Below, one piece after another: positions 18,592 through 26,228 of a stretch of DNA of 32,369 nucleotides. Made by a program: the position numbers and the translations under genes. Below the pieces are notes generated by a model. It had not been told where the DNA came from, made no database searches, and worked only from the letters and a program-made list of their open reading frames with translations. Position 1 is the stretch's first letter. Every line of letters starts with the position of its first letter. The DNA is from a virus, in IMG/VR virus record IMGVR_UViG_3300021960_000305, positions 1-32,369 of that record. One strand, 5' to 3'.

Positions 18592-19885
18592 ACCCCGCTA
18601 TCTTAACTGCATCAGCTTCATCGCCTACCAACTTAGTGACGGTAGCATTAACAGAATGCTTCATCTCTGCAAACGTGTGACGGATAGCCATAATAATATA
18701 GTTGCCAGATCTCTTTGGATCTATTGTATCATTAATCTCATTATTCAATATATTGATCCGCATCATAGTTCCAACAGTACCAGTTGCAGACAACAAAAAG
18801 GGAAGACCAGCAACATCAATGTCCATCATGTTTTTCAACAACGCATTGCGTAACCCCTTATTGTTTATTTTGGTTGATAGGTCGTCTAAACTTTTATCCA
18901 TGTGATATGTTCCAATGTCATCACTAAACAGGCCTGTTGCAACCAAATGATAAAATTCTTTTGCTGGATATGTTCCAATCGGTTTATCGTTTATCACATC
19001 GTCAGTGTTGAACACAATGTTGTTAGGTAACAGCTTTTCTATACTGTATTTACGAGCTTGATCAGAATTGAACTTTTGACGGAAAATATCTAAAACATTC
19101 CAGTTTGCTGTCACAGCACCATTCATTATAGCGCTCAGCGTGTTATCGTTGTTCTGATTATTAATTCCATTAATTGCATATATATTTTCTCTACCAGGTA
19201 TCTCTTTATTTGTACTACCTTGTGAAAATACAAAAGGTTCAGAGTTCCACGGACCAAGTCTAAGAATATTTGCAAGATTGTTTACGACTACAGATTGAGA
19301 TTTCAATGACCCATATGTAAAGTATGGATGACCTTGTTCTGTTGTTGCTCTATCTCTAATCCACTCTACTGCTTGCAGTGGAGTAATGTATGGTGTGATT
19401 ACTCTTATAGCTTGTTGTATTGGTTCTTCTTGTAGTTGAGATCTATCGAGTCTATAACCTGATTTCATCCCAGAAAGAATATTATCGATAATGTCAAGTG
19501 GCTTACCAGTAAACGCTTGGGATATCTTTGTTATGTGACTGATAAATGCTGTCTCTTCAATCATTTGAATAGCATACACTGTAGTATAGTCATTCGTTTT
19601 TTCTGATCTGATGATGCTAGTGAGAACAAACGTCTTTGATTGTGTCAACGCAGTAGTATTTCCATCACTTATAGTTACTGTGAATCTTTCAGTGCCTGTA
19701 AACCCCATCTGACCAATAAAGTTTTGTGTATCAGTGATGAGTATTGTACCAGTGAGGTATGGCTTTTCTATGTTCTCAAAGATTGTTAACTCACTGAGAG
19801 CACCCCGAACATCAATGACCGTACCAGCTGCAGACAAGATCTCAGCTTGGTCAAATTTATACTCTTGTGGTCTTGCTGTTGCCAT
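18578..19885 (-). CDS. Baseplate hub protein (gp27-like, by position and pattern)
   Basis: This 435-residue protein lies between gp53 and the gp5-like gene. The N-terminus (EILSAAGTVIDVRGALSELTIFENIEKPYLTG, in pieces; GTILITDTQNF) has the two-domain beta-barrel pattern of hub proteins that form the platform between tail tube and spike, as T4 gp27 does. A helical stretch (GKPLDIIDNILSGMKSGYRLD) and PLQAVEWIRDRA resemble the third hub domain, which is also present in VgrG and gpD. The C-terminal GNYIIMAIRHTFAEMKHSVNATV is a typical strand pair of that family. It starts on the last base of the gp53 stop (TAATG) and overlaps the gp5 gene. T4 gp27 is 391 residues. The hub role is likely; direct orthology with gp27 was not shown. 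Confidence 0.75.
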   Translation of the reverse strand: MATARPQEYKFDQAEILSAAGTVIDVRGALSELTIFENIEKPYLTGTILITDTQNFIGQMGFTGTERFTVTISDGNTTALTQSKTFVLTSIIRSEKTNDYTTVYAIQMIEETAFISHITKISQAFTGKPLDIIDNILSGMKSGYRLDRSQLQEEPIQQAIRVITPYITPLQAVEWIRDRATTEQGHPYFTYGSLKSQSVVVNNLANILRLGPWNSEPFVFSQGSTNKEIPGRENIYAINGINNQNNDNTLSAIMNGAVTANWNVLDIFRQKFNSDQARKYSIEKLLPNNIVFNTDDVINDKPIGTYPAKEFYHLVATGLFSDDIGTYHMDKSLDDLSTKINNKGLRNALLKNMMDIDVAGLPFLLSATGTVGTMMRINILNNEINDTIDPKRSGNYIIMAIRHTFAEMKHSVNATVTKLVGDEADAVKIAGYANG

Positions 19886-20916
19886 TATACTTTTAGGAAT
19901 CGCTTAAACTGACTCAACACCTGATTTATAGAATCAGGTTTAATGACACGTATTTGTTTCAATTCGTCATTGCGTGCTTCTGCTCGATTGTAATATGTAA
20001 TGGGTGTCAGTCCGCTAATATTCCGTTGCAACGGATCGACGTCAAAATAAATACCGTTAGCATCCTCATAGTGATGGACGGAGTTGTATTGAGCGACCGC
20101 ACTTACTAGCTGTATACTTGGTAGTTCGGGAGTATCAACATTCGTCAACGTTACAAATTCAGTTGCGTCAAAATTTCTATTCGTCAGAAATTGATAAAAG
20201 AAGTCTACGTAAAGAGGTACTGTAAATGACTCTGCATCTACATTTAAGTACAGTTTGTTTCCTTGTAAATTGAATCGTTCAATATAATTTACTTTAGGTG
20301 TGAGAACATCTACAGTGGGGTCCTCTGTATAAACAGCGACAGCAGAATTGACACTGTATCCTGTACCCCATGCCGGCATGTCTGTCAAATCGAGATAATA
20401 AAATCCTGTCTCCGCTTCCTGCTGGAGTTCAAACGATGGGTAGTCGCTAAGATCGCTTGTTCGGCGAATTTCATACCCGACAGTATTAACAACGAGCTGA
20501 CCGAGCTCTAAATTAACCTCAACAATTGTCCCTGTTGTACCTGATCTGTTTCCTTCAATAGTACTACCTGGAACAAATGATGAATTAGAAATATTCGCTT
20601 TTGTAGTAATTGTCCAATGAGGATAATTCTGTTTTATTACTTCATCAAGTGTTTGTGTTTTTAGAGGCCACCCTCCCACTTTTAACTTTTCATTCATTAG
20701 AAAGAACGTCCAGTGGTATGTGGAATCCCCATACAATTTGTACGACAATGTATCAGGTCTCTCGCCATCTAATATTGTATACGTCTCATATATTGACGCA
20801 TCATCTTTTATTTGATCGATAAGATCCAAGTACGTAGTTAGGTTTTGGAATATTACTGGAGGTTCATTATCTCCAAACTTATAATACGCTAGGGGAAAAT
20901 CTGCAAAGTAACTCAT
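19885..20916 (-). CDS. gp53: Baseplate wedge protein gp53-like
   Basis: The first 100 or so residues of this 343-residue protein have the gp53 pattern. YFADFPLAYYKFGDNEPP and the following segment NLTTYLDLIDQ lead to TYTILDGERPDTLSYKLYGDSTYHWTFFLMN, the signature in which a disordered start is followed by a wedge-binding helix. gp53 clips gp25 and gp6 of neighbouring wedges together around the hub. T4 gp53 is 196 residues. Here a beta-rich insert (about residues 105-175, with GTTGTIVEVN) and a C-terminal extension add nearly 150 residues. The gene begins directly after the gp48 stop and ends on the start of the hub gene. Confidence 0.88.
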   Translation of the reverse strand: MSYFADFPLAYYKFGDNEPPVIFQNLTTYLDLIDQIKDDASIYETYTILDGERPDTLSYKLYGDSTYHWTFFLMNEKLKVGGWPLKTQTLDEVIKQNYPHWTITTKANISNSSFVPGSTIEGNRSGTTGTIVEVNLELGQLVVNTVGYEIRRTSDLSDYPSFELQQEAETGFYYLDLTDMPAWGTGYSVNSAVAVYTEDPTVDVLTPKVNYIERFNLQGNKLYLNVDAESFTVPLYVDFFYQFLTNRNFDATEFVTLTNVDTPELPSIQLVSAVAQYNSVHHYEDANGIYFDVDPLQRNISGLTPITYYNRAEARNDELKQIRVIKPDSINQVLSQFKRFLKV

Positions 20917-21831
20917 TTATGCAATATCCTTTTTACCAAATGGAATCGTTTCCATAAACGATAATGATAGGTCTACGGACGTCCAATCACCACCTTGATA
21001 AAATGACATTCCTTGTGTGTTATACGACGCTGTGACGTCTCTCAGATAAGCTGGCAAAATCTTAGCTTCAGGAATGAGCTGACCGTCATACAAGATCTTA
21101 ATATCAATTGGATTGGGAAACTTATATCCAACAGAGAACCCTTCAACATTAATATTTTCAGGATACAACTCTGTACGGAACCATTTAATAATTTCCTTGA
21201 TCTGTTCTGACTCTTTGGGAGATTCAGGAGTCAATCTGAATTGAAAAGTAAATTCCCTTAACGGAACAGACCTGAACAACGCTCGTGTGTTGGGATTGGG
21301 CGTCACTCTAAGAGCCGATCTGACAGCGCCCTGTACCTCATCGCCAAAAAATCTTGATGCACGTAAAGCAGCTACAGAACCACCTCCACCACCAATAAAC
21401 GTATCTATGAATGCACTAGCATCAGCCTTTATAGCACTGAAAGCTCCTGATAACGCTCCGCCGCCAGATTGCATACCTCTTTCGATAGCACCACCTGTTA
21501 ATCCCAAATCGGCATTATCATAAACGACGCCGTCTCGCACCTGGATTGCTTGAGGCATATACAACGTAACAAAGTCGCGACTGTTCCCTTGTTGTATTGT
21601 ACGCTTTCTTGTTTGAGATCCTTCCGTACCACCTTTAAATTGACTAACGTCCTGAGCGCTTGGTCTTGCATCGCCTACAGCATTCTCTACAGCTTGTTCA
21701 GCTGCGGCTCGAGCTTGCTGCAAACCTTGAGTGACTGCCGACGCGTCGATCGGGGGTACTTCAATTGCTCTAAAGACAATTTGTCCTTTGTATTGATCTT
21801 GACGAGCAAGTGGAAACTGATATGCGGCCAT
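20917..21831 (-). CDS. gp48: Baseplate tail tube cap protein gp48-like
   Basis: This 304-residue protein has a variable N-terminal half (Ala/Gln-rich helix at about residues 30-55, Gly-rich GGGALSGAFSA and GGGGGS segments). Its C-terminal half carries the conserved pattern of gp48/gp54-type tube caps: NPNTRALFRSVPLREFTFQFRLTPESPKE, KEIIKWFRTELYPENI, VGYKFPNPIDIKILYDGQ, SFYQGGDWTSVDLSLSFMETIPF (quoted in pieces). In T4, gp48 sits on the gp5-gp27 hub and, with gp54, starts tube polymerisation. It is the first gene of the leftward late operon and has a perfect late promoter box 34 bases upstream. gp48 is preferred over gp54 because the gp19-like protein next door could fill the gp54 role. Confidence 0.82.
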   Translation of the reverse strand: MAAYQFPLARQDQYKGQIVFRAIEVPPIDASAVTQGLQQARAAAEQAVENAVGDARPSAQDVSQFKGGTEGSQTRKRTIQQGNSRDFVTLYMPQAIQVRDGVVYDNADLGLTGGAIERGMQSGGGALSGAFSAIKADASAFIDTFIGGGGGSVAALRASRFFGDEVQGAVRSALRVTPNPNTRALFRSVPLREFTFQFRLTPESPKESEQIKEIIKWFRTELYPENINVEGFSVGYKFPNPIDIKILYDGQLIPEAKILPAYLRDVTASYNTQGMSFYQGGDWTSVDLSLSFMETIPFGKKDIA

Positions 21832-21840
21832 GATTGTCCT

Positions 21841-21848
21841 AATAAATA
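21841..21848 (+). promoter_or_regulatory. Possible late promoter box (one mismatch) before gp4
   Basis: AATAAATA on the plus strand differs from TATAAATA only at the first base and lies 35 bases before the gp4 ATG. It would make the gp48/gp4 gap a pair of overlapping divergent late promoters. This is weaker than the minus-strand box. Confidence 0.4.
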
Positions 21849-21865
21849 ATCGAACTTAACTCAAT

Positions 21866-21873
21866 TATTTATA
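21866..21873 (-). promoter_or_regulatory. T4-type late promoter box before the leftward baseplate operon
   Basis: A perfect TATAAATA on the minus strand in the 52-base divergent gap between gp48 and gp4, 34 bases upstream of the gp48 ATG. It is the natural main promoter of the whole baseplate operon. Confidence 0.8.
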
Positions 21874-21883
21874 TGGGATCTCA

Positions 21884-22384
21884 ATGGCTTACTCTGGCAA
21901 GTTTAGTCCTAAGAATGTAAACAAGTATGCAGGCGACTACACAAACATCATCTTTCGATCGATGTGGGAGAGGCATGCGTTCAAATGGTGTGATGAGAAC
22001 CCTCAAGTAGTGAAGTGGTCAAGTGAAGAAATCGTTGTTCCGTACTACTGGGAAATAGATAAACGATACCACAGATACTTCGTTGATCTCAAAATTACTT
22101 TTTCCAATGGCAAGACAATACTTGTAGAGATAAAACCTGAAAAAGAAACACAGGTACCGAAGAAGCCAGATCGTTCTAAACGATACATCAGTGAAGCAAT
22201 GACGTATGTTAAGAATCAAAACAAATGGAAAGCAGCAACAGAGTATGCTAAAGATCGAGGATGGGAGTTTCAGGTATGGACAGAGGAAACGTTAAAGAAA
22301 TATGGTATAATGACAAAGGATCTTCCTAAGACTCTCAAACCAATAAAGAAGTTGAAGCCACTGAGAGTTAGAAAAACAGTATAA
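21884..22384 (+). CDS. gp4: Head completion protein gp4
   Basis: This 166-residue protein is close to T4 gp4 (150). The pattern is that of the gp4 family: NKYAGDYTNIIFRSMWE, VVKWSSEEIVVPYYWEIDKR, HRYFVDLKITFSNGK, ILVEIKPEKETQVPKKP, KWKAATEYAKDRGWEFQVWTE (quoted in pieces). gp4 joins the filled head in its last maturation step so that the tail can bind. The fold resembles TnsA / restriction-type nucleases, and the matching acidic residues are visible as Glu29, Asp68 and Glu82-Ile-Lys84. Whether it cuts DNA is not known to me. It is the first plus-strand gene after the divergent promoter gap. The C-terminus is Lys-rich. Confidence 0.92.
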   Translation: MAYSGKFSPKNVNKYAGDYTNIIFRSMWERHAFKWCDENPQVVKWSSEEIVVPYYWEIDKRYHRYFVDLKITFSNGKTILVEIKPEKETQVPKKPDRSKRYISEAMTYVKNQNKWKAATEYAKDRGWEFQVWTEETLKKYGIMTKDLPKTLKPIKKLKPLRVRKTV

Positions 22385-22387
22385 ATA
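22380..22387 (+). promoter_or_regulatory. Late promoter box overlapping the gp4 stop codon
   Basis: A perfect TATAAATA whose TAA is the gp4 stop codon, 5 bases before the ATG of the next gene. A T4-type start site would fall at or within a few bases of that ATG, giving a leaderless or nearly leaderless transcript. It may be coincidental. Confidence 0.4.
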
Positions 22388-22392
22388 TTAGT

Positions 22393-22986
22393 ATGAGTAA
22401 AATTTTTCAGAAACTAGAACAGGAAGCTTTCCGTGCAGGAATCAACCCACGGACGGAAGAATCACGTAAGTGGTTTATGGAAAAGGCTAGCGATCTAGGA
22501 AAAATTAACAGAAGAAGACTAATGAACGAGGCACCTCTTATTCGTCGGAATAGAGAAAAGGTCGGTGCTATGATGATGTTCTTCTATGATCCTAAACTAA
22601 AGGATCAATTACCATATTATGATAGATTTCCTCTTGTGATTGTTGTTGGTCCTGCTGAAGGTGGATTTTATGGATTGAATCTCCATTACATCCCTCCTGT
22701 GTATAGAGCAAAGCTGCTTGATCAGCTAATGGACTTTACAAACAATACAAGGTATGACGAAACAACGAGATTTAAATTGAAGTACGATTTGTTGAATCGT
22801 GTTGCAGGTATGAGATGGTTTAAGCCCTGCTTCAAACATTACCTCGATGCCCACGTTGCAAGTCAGTTTGCTTTTGTTCCTGCTCCAGAATGGGAGATAG
22901 CAACTTTCCTTCCTACTGCTATGTGGAAGAAGGCAAAGGGAGAGCGTATTTACAAAGACTCGAGGAGACTAGCATATGGCCGCTAG
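22393..22986 (+). CDS. Conserved T4-like phage protein of unknown function
   Basis: This 197-residue protein is basic and helical at the N-terminus (residues about 1-60), followed by PYYDRFPLVIVVGPAEGGFYGLNLHYIPPVYRAKLLD. That core resembles proteins encoded beside tail and head-completion genes in marine T4-like phages. I do not know an assigned function. A late head/tail assembly or structural role is inferred from its place between gp4 and the tube protein. The ATG has no clear Shine-Dalgarno motif, which is unusual here and relates to the late promoter box just before it. The end overlaps the next gene by 11 bases, so translation is probably coupled. Confidence 0.75.
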   Translation: MSKIFQKLEQEAFRAGINPRTEESRKWFMEKASDLGKINRRRLMNEAPLIRRNREKVGAMMMFFYDPKLKDQLPYYDRFPLVIVVGPAEGGFYGLNLHYIPPVYRAKLLDQLMDFTNNTRYDETTRFKLKYDLLNRVAGMRWFKPCFKHYLDAHVASQFAFVPAPEWEIATFLPTAMWKKAKGERIYKDSRRLAYGR

Positions 22987-23689
22987 TATAGAAGATTTTA
23001 AAGGTGTTGTAGCTGCCAAAGGTGGAATGGCTAGGACCAATCTATTCTTAGTTACATTGCCTTCATTGCCTGGTGCGACAAGCAGGGAACTAAACATCTT
23101 ATGTAAAGACCTCCAGCTGCCTGGACGCCAGATTATGACACAAGAACGTCAGATTGGAATGAAGACGATCAAGATGCCATATGGTTTTGCTGTTGATGAC
23201 ATATCAATGACATTCCATGTGTTGAACGATTGGGGTGTTAAGACATATTTTGAAACGTGGCAAGCCCTTGCTGTTAATCCTTTGACATATGAAGTAAACT
23301 ACAAGAGTGTTTATGCCAAAGATGTTAAGATTGCAGCATTAAAGAAAAACATTGGTCTACCAATCTACAATCAACCTCTACCTTTACCAAAAATACCATC
23401 CGAGCTTCAGAATAGATTACCAAAGGTTGGTCCAATTGATCTTGCACAGGGTGAAATTGACATAGACTTCTTTACACCTGAAAAGAAGTTGTATGAAGTT
23501 ACATTGAAGAATGCATTCTGTACTACTCTGAATGCTATTCAAATGAACAATGATACAGGCGGTATCGTAGAAGTCAACGTTCAATTGTCCTACGATGATT
23601 GGACAGCAGAGAACTATGGTGTAACGTCTTCTTTGAGCGATACATTGCTTACAACTGTTATTGGAGGGGTTACTTCCAGAATATTTTAA
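22976..23689 (+). CDS. gp19-like tail tube family protein
   Basis: The fold pattern of this 237-residue protein is that of T4 gp19. It has an N-terminal helix and ARTNLFLVTLPSLPG, then CKDLQLPGRQIMTQERQIG, MKTIKMPYGFAVDDISMTF, WGVKTYFETWQALAV, a long insert with GLPIYNQPLPLPKIPSELQ, and the closing strands YEVTLKNAFCTTLNAIQ and VEVNVQLSYDDW. Tube proteins stack as hexamers inside the sheath. At 237 residues it is longer than T4 gp19 (163). In T4 the tube initiator gp54 is a gp19 relative. Because this gene lies beside gp48, gp26 and the tape measure, it could be either the main tube protein or the initiator. The proline-rich insert may favour a specialised role. Confidence 0.8.
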   Translation: MAASIEDFKGVVAAKGGMARTNLFLVTLPSLPGATSRELNILCKDLQLPGRQIMTQERQIGMKTIKMPYGFAVDDISMTFHVLNDWGVKTYFETWQALAVNPLTYEVNYKSVYAKDVKIAALKKNIGLPIYNQPLPLPKIPSELQNRLPKVGPIDLAQGEIDIDFFTPEKKLYEVTLKNAFCTTLNAIQMNNDTGGIVEVNVQLSYDDWTAENYGVTSSLSDTLLTTVIGGVTSRIF

Positions 23690-23705
23690 TGGAGTGAATT
23701 AAATT

Positions 23706-24404
23706 ATGGCATTACCTAGACTGAATACTGAACCGAAATTTAGAATCAATATACCATCAACGGGCAAGCAGAGTCGGTTCCGACCTTTCCTAGTCAAAGA
23801 GGAAAAGGTACTGATGTTAGCAATGGAATCAAAAGATGAACGTCTGATGTTAGACGCTGTAGCTGATACAATCGTTGCTTGCATTGAGGATGATATCGAT
23901 AAAAGTAAGTTAACAACATTTGATATTGAATATTTGTTTACAAAGATTCGAGCGAAGTCGGTAGGAGAGATTACTCGAGTTAATATCAAATGTCAGAATT
24001 GTGAGCATGATAACGAAGTTGGTATCAATATCGATGAAGTGAAAATGACTGTCAAGCAAAACGAGTCGATGATTAAACTCGATGATGGTATCACACTGGA
24101 AATGAAATGGCCAACACTAGAAGATGTTATCAATGCTCCAACGGAGATGGATATTAAGAGTATCTTTACAATGTTGCGGATTGCAATGATGGCGATCCAC
24201 ACGAATGATGAACGGATTGACTTATCAGAATACAGTGATAAAGAAGTAGAAGATTTTATTGAGTCGATGAATACAGAACAGTTCAATAAGATCAAAGAAT
24301 ACATGGAAGCAATTCCTACACTAAAACACAAGGTTGAGTTTGATTGTGTAAGTTGTCAGACTCATAATGAATTGACACTGGAGGGCATGCAGAGTTTTTT
24401 CTAG
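23706..24404 (+). CDS. gp26: Baseplate hub protein gp26 (probable 0-frame tail assembly chaperone)
   Basis: This 232-residue protein matches the T4 gp26 baseplate protein family, with KQSRFRPFLVKEEKVLMLAMES near the start and two CxxC pairs, Cys96/Cys99 in IKCQNCEHDNE and Cys214/Cys217 in DCVSCQTHNE, which could bind one zinc. It is followed by the short coiled 63-codon frame and then the tape measure gene, the order seen for tail assembly chaperones. The last codons read AGT TTT TTC TAG, so the stop is preceded by a T TTT TTC slippery heptamer. The gene may therefore make two products: 232 residues, and about 296 residues after a -1 shift. A GGAG motif lies 11 bases before the ATG. Confidence 0.88.
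   Translation: MALPRLNTEPKFRINIPSTGKQSRFRPFLVKEEKVLMLAMESKDERLMLDAVADTIVACIEDDIDKSKLTTFDIEYLFTKIRAKSVGEITRVNIKCQNCEHDNEVGINIDEVKMTVKQNESMIKLDDGITLEMKWPTLEDVINAPTEMDIKSIFTMLRIAMMAIHTNDERIDLSEYSDKEVEDFIESMNTEQFNKIKEYMEAIPTLKHKVEFDCVSCQTHNELTLEGMQSFF
24395..24401 (+). promoter_or_regulatory. Candidate -1 ribosomal frameshift slippery heptamer
   Basis: T TTT TTC in the gp26 reading frame fits X-XXY-YYZ exactly and is followed at once by the TAG stop. After a one-base backward slip both tRNA-Phe re-pair perfectly with TTT TTT. The ribosome then enters the frame of the next ORF with CTA GTG TGT. Confidence 0.75.
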
Positions 24405-24595
24405 TGTGTCTATCTCATGATAGCTTGTTGAATCACTACTCTACAAAGTTTCAGCTGATGCAACACCATAAATATAGTTTGACTGAGATAGACGATATGA
24501 TACCCTGGGAGAAAGAAGTTTATCTTAACATGCTTATCGAGCATCTAAAAGAAGAAGAAGAACGTATAAAAGCAGAGAAGCAAAAGTATGGCTAG
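24401..24595 (+). CDS. -1 frame extension of gp26 (gp51-like/T-like tail chaperone segment)
   Basis: This frame is open from 24371 to the stop at 24593-24595 and has no ATG until 24458, which would leave only 45 residues. A GTG at 24404 overlapping the gp26 TAG is the only other likely start. It has no good Shine-Dalgarno motif. The encoded part contains SLTEIDDMIPWEKEVYLNML followed by a highly charged EEEERIKAEKQK helix. This resembles the short hub-assembly proteins (T4 gp51 type) and the T part of chaperones made by frameshift just before a tape measure gene. The likely main product is a gp26 fusion of about 296 residues. Independent translation from GTG is the alternative. The end overlaps the tape measure start by 8 bases. 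Confidence 0.7.
   Translation, partial: LVCLSHDSLLNHYSTKFQLMQHHKYSLTEIDDMIPWEKEVYLNMLIEHLKEEEERIKAEKQKYG
24402..24438 (+). promoter_or_regulatory. RNA hairpin downstream of the slippery site
   Basis: CTATC at 24410-24414 and GATAG at 24419-24423 form a perfect 5-bp stem with a 4-base loop, 8 bases after the heptamer. TAGTG (24402-24406) can also pair with CACTA (24434-24438) around it. The first distance is the usual spacing for -1 stimulatory structures. The stem is short and A+U-rich, so its strength is uncertain. Confidence 0.5.
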
Positions 24596-26228
24596 TGTAA
24601 CACTCAATGACGTTGTTGATCAATTAAAGACTAACAACAAAATGGTCGAAAAGACCAACTCTCATCTTGAGACTTTTATCAAGAGTATCGATCGTTCGCG
24701 TTTAGATCAACTCGAAGCAATGAGAGAGTCAAGGAGAGGTGGTGATACACCTACAGCTGCTGGTGGTACCACTTCCCAACAAGGTGGTAGTAACATAGCT
24801 ATGCTGATGGCTGGTATTGCAGCTGCAGTAGCAGGTTTCTTTTCAGGCATCATGGACTCTGTAAAGGCATTATTTAGCCTAACGAGATTAGATAAAGCAT
24901 TTGCTGGTATCAAAGGATTGTTTACCAGTACAGGTGCAATAGGAAAACTGTTTACTGATTTCAAAGCCAGATGGTTGATGTACGTCGATGATGCGATGAG
25001 AGGGATTGGTAAACTATTTCAACCCATCACAGATGTATTCAAACCGAATGGCGCTGTCGGTAAGTTGTTTTTAAATGTCCGACTTCGCTGGGCAATGTTT
25101 GCTGATGATGCTCTTCGTGTTGTCGACAATGGTATCAAACCAATAACAAATATATTTTCAGCTGAAGGTAAGATTGCTCAGCTGTTTAAAGCAATTGCTA
25201 GACCATTCATGTTCCCGTTCGAAGGGTTCATTGATAATGTAGCAAAGCCATTCAGGTCATTATTCACTGTCGGTGAAGGAGCAATTAGTAAAATCTTCAC
25301 CTCAGTTGCTAGGCCATTCCAGGTAGTTGGTACATTCATGGCTGACCTAATTAAACCTTTCACTACTGCATTTAATGCTGTCAAGGGCTCGTTTGCAATC
25401 TTTAGTGAGGGTGGTGCACTAATGAAGATCCTTGGTGGTCTAGGACAAACGCTTGGTAGATTGTTCTTTCCTCTTACGTTAATCATGACAGCATATGATA
25501 CGGTCAAAGGAGCAATCACAGGTTTTGAGGAAGATGGTTTCCTTGGTGGAATTCAAGGAGCGATTACTGGATTGTTGAATTCAATTGTTGGTATCCCACT
25601 CGATCTATTGAAGAGCGCTGTATCTTGGATCATCGGCAAGATGGGATTCAGTAATGCTGAACGGATGCTCGATAGCTTTAGCTTCGAAGATATAATTACC
25701 AAAGCAATAGGTGGCGTGTTCAATTTATTTAAGAGTGTTGTCAATGGACTGCTAGAGGCAATTGCAACAGCTGTATCTGCTCTACCACTTGTCCCTGATT
25801 CAGTTGGTAATTCAATCCGTAGCCTGAAGTTTGATATGAGGCAGGAGACTGCTGCTGAAGCAAGTTCGCCTTATCAGATAGAGCCGAAAAGCGGATCAAA
25901 TAATGTCGACCGACCACCGGCCGTCTCATCTTCTTCTGGTGTTTCTGATGGTGTTGGTCCTGTGTTGTCAACACAACCTCGTGTCCAAAATGGGATTGGT
26001 CCTGTTTCTTCAAGTACCAGACCTGTAACAGGTATGCAGAATGGTATTGGATCTGTACTAACAGAGCAGAGAAGAAGAACGGAGGCAGCTGCCGCTAGAC
26101 AAGCTCCTCCGACTGTTATAAGCACAGGTGGTAATACTACCAGCAATGTAAGTCAGAATACTACCAATATGATAAGTGGCGGTATGCCCGCCACCCGTGA
26201 TAGAAACGACTCTTATCAGCAGTATTAA
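24588..26228 (+). CDS. Tail tape measure protein (T4 gp29 position)
   Basis: The protein is 546 residues, similar to T4 gp29 (590), which sets tail length and is part of the hub. It has a charged coiled start (residues 1-50), a Gly/Thr/Gln linker, and a membrane-like stretch (IAMLMAGIAAAVAGFFSGIMD, residues about 70-90). Four or five amphipathic repeats follow (about 112-271). Then come hydrophobic segments around residues 275-345 (GGLGQTLGRLFFPLTLIMTA, FLGGIQGAITGLLNSIVGIP). A low-complexity Ser/Pro/Gly tail holds three copies of QNGIGPV/SV-like motifs. Long amphipathic composition, hydrophobic segments and position directly after the chaperone-like genes all point to a tape measure. The 3' end overlaps the convergent gp32 gene by 4 bases. 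Confidence 0.82.
   Translation: MASVTLNDVVDQLKTNNKMVEKTNSHLETFIKSIDRSRLDQLEAMRESRRGGDTPTAAGGTTSQQGGSNIAMLMAGIAAAVAGFFSGIMDSVKALFSLTRLDKAFAGIKGLFTSTGAIGKLFTDFKARWLMYVDDAMRGIGKLFQPITDVFKPNGAVGKLFLNVRLRWAMFADDALRVVDNGIKPITNIFSAEGKIAQLFKAIARPFMFPFEGFIDNVAKPFRSLFTVGEGAISKIFTSVARPFQVVGTFMADLIKPFTTAFNAVKGSFAIFSEGGALMKILGGLGQTLGRLFFPLTLIMTAYDTVKGAITGFEEDGFLGGIQGAITGLLNSIVGIPLDLLKSAVSWIIGKMGFSNAERMLDSFSFEDIITKAIGGVFNLFKSVVNGLLEAIATAVSALPLVPDSVGNSIRSLKFDMRQETAAEASSPYQIEPKSGSNNVDRPPAVSSSSGVSDGVGPVLSTQPRVQNGIGPVSSSTRPVTGMQNGIGSVLTEQRRRTEAAAARQAPPTVISTGGNTTSNVSQNTTNMISGGMPATRDRNDSYQQY
24921..25400 (+). repeat. About 39-residue repeats in the tape measure protein
   Basis: Two clear copies (residues 112-150 and 151-189) share F-x(3)-GA(I/V)GKLF, RW-x-MYVDDAMR / RWAMFADDALR and a PIT(D/N)(V/I) end. 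Two or more shorter, diverged copies follow (about 190-225 and 226-271, with GKIAQLF and GAISKIF starts and RPF motifs). The regular period suggests a rod built from repeated helical pairs. Confidence 0.65.
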
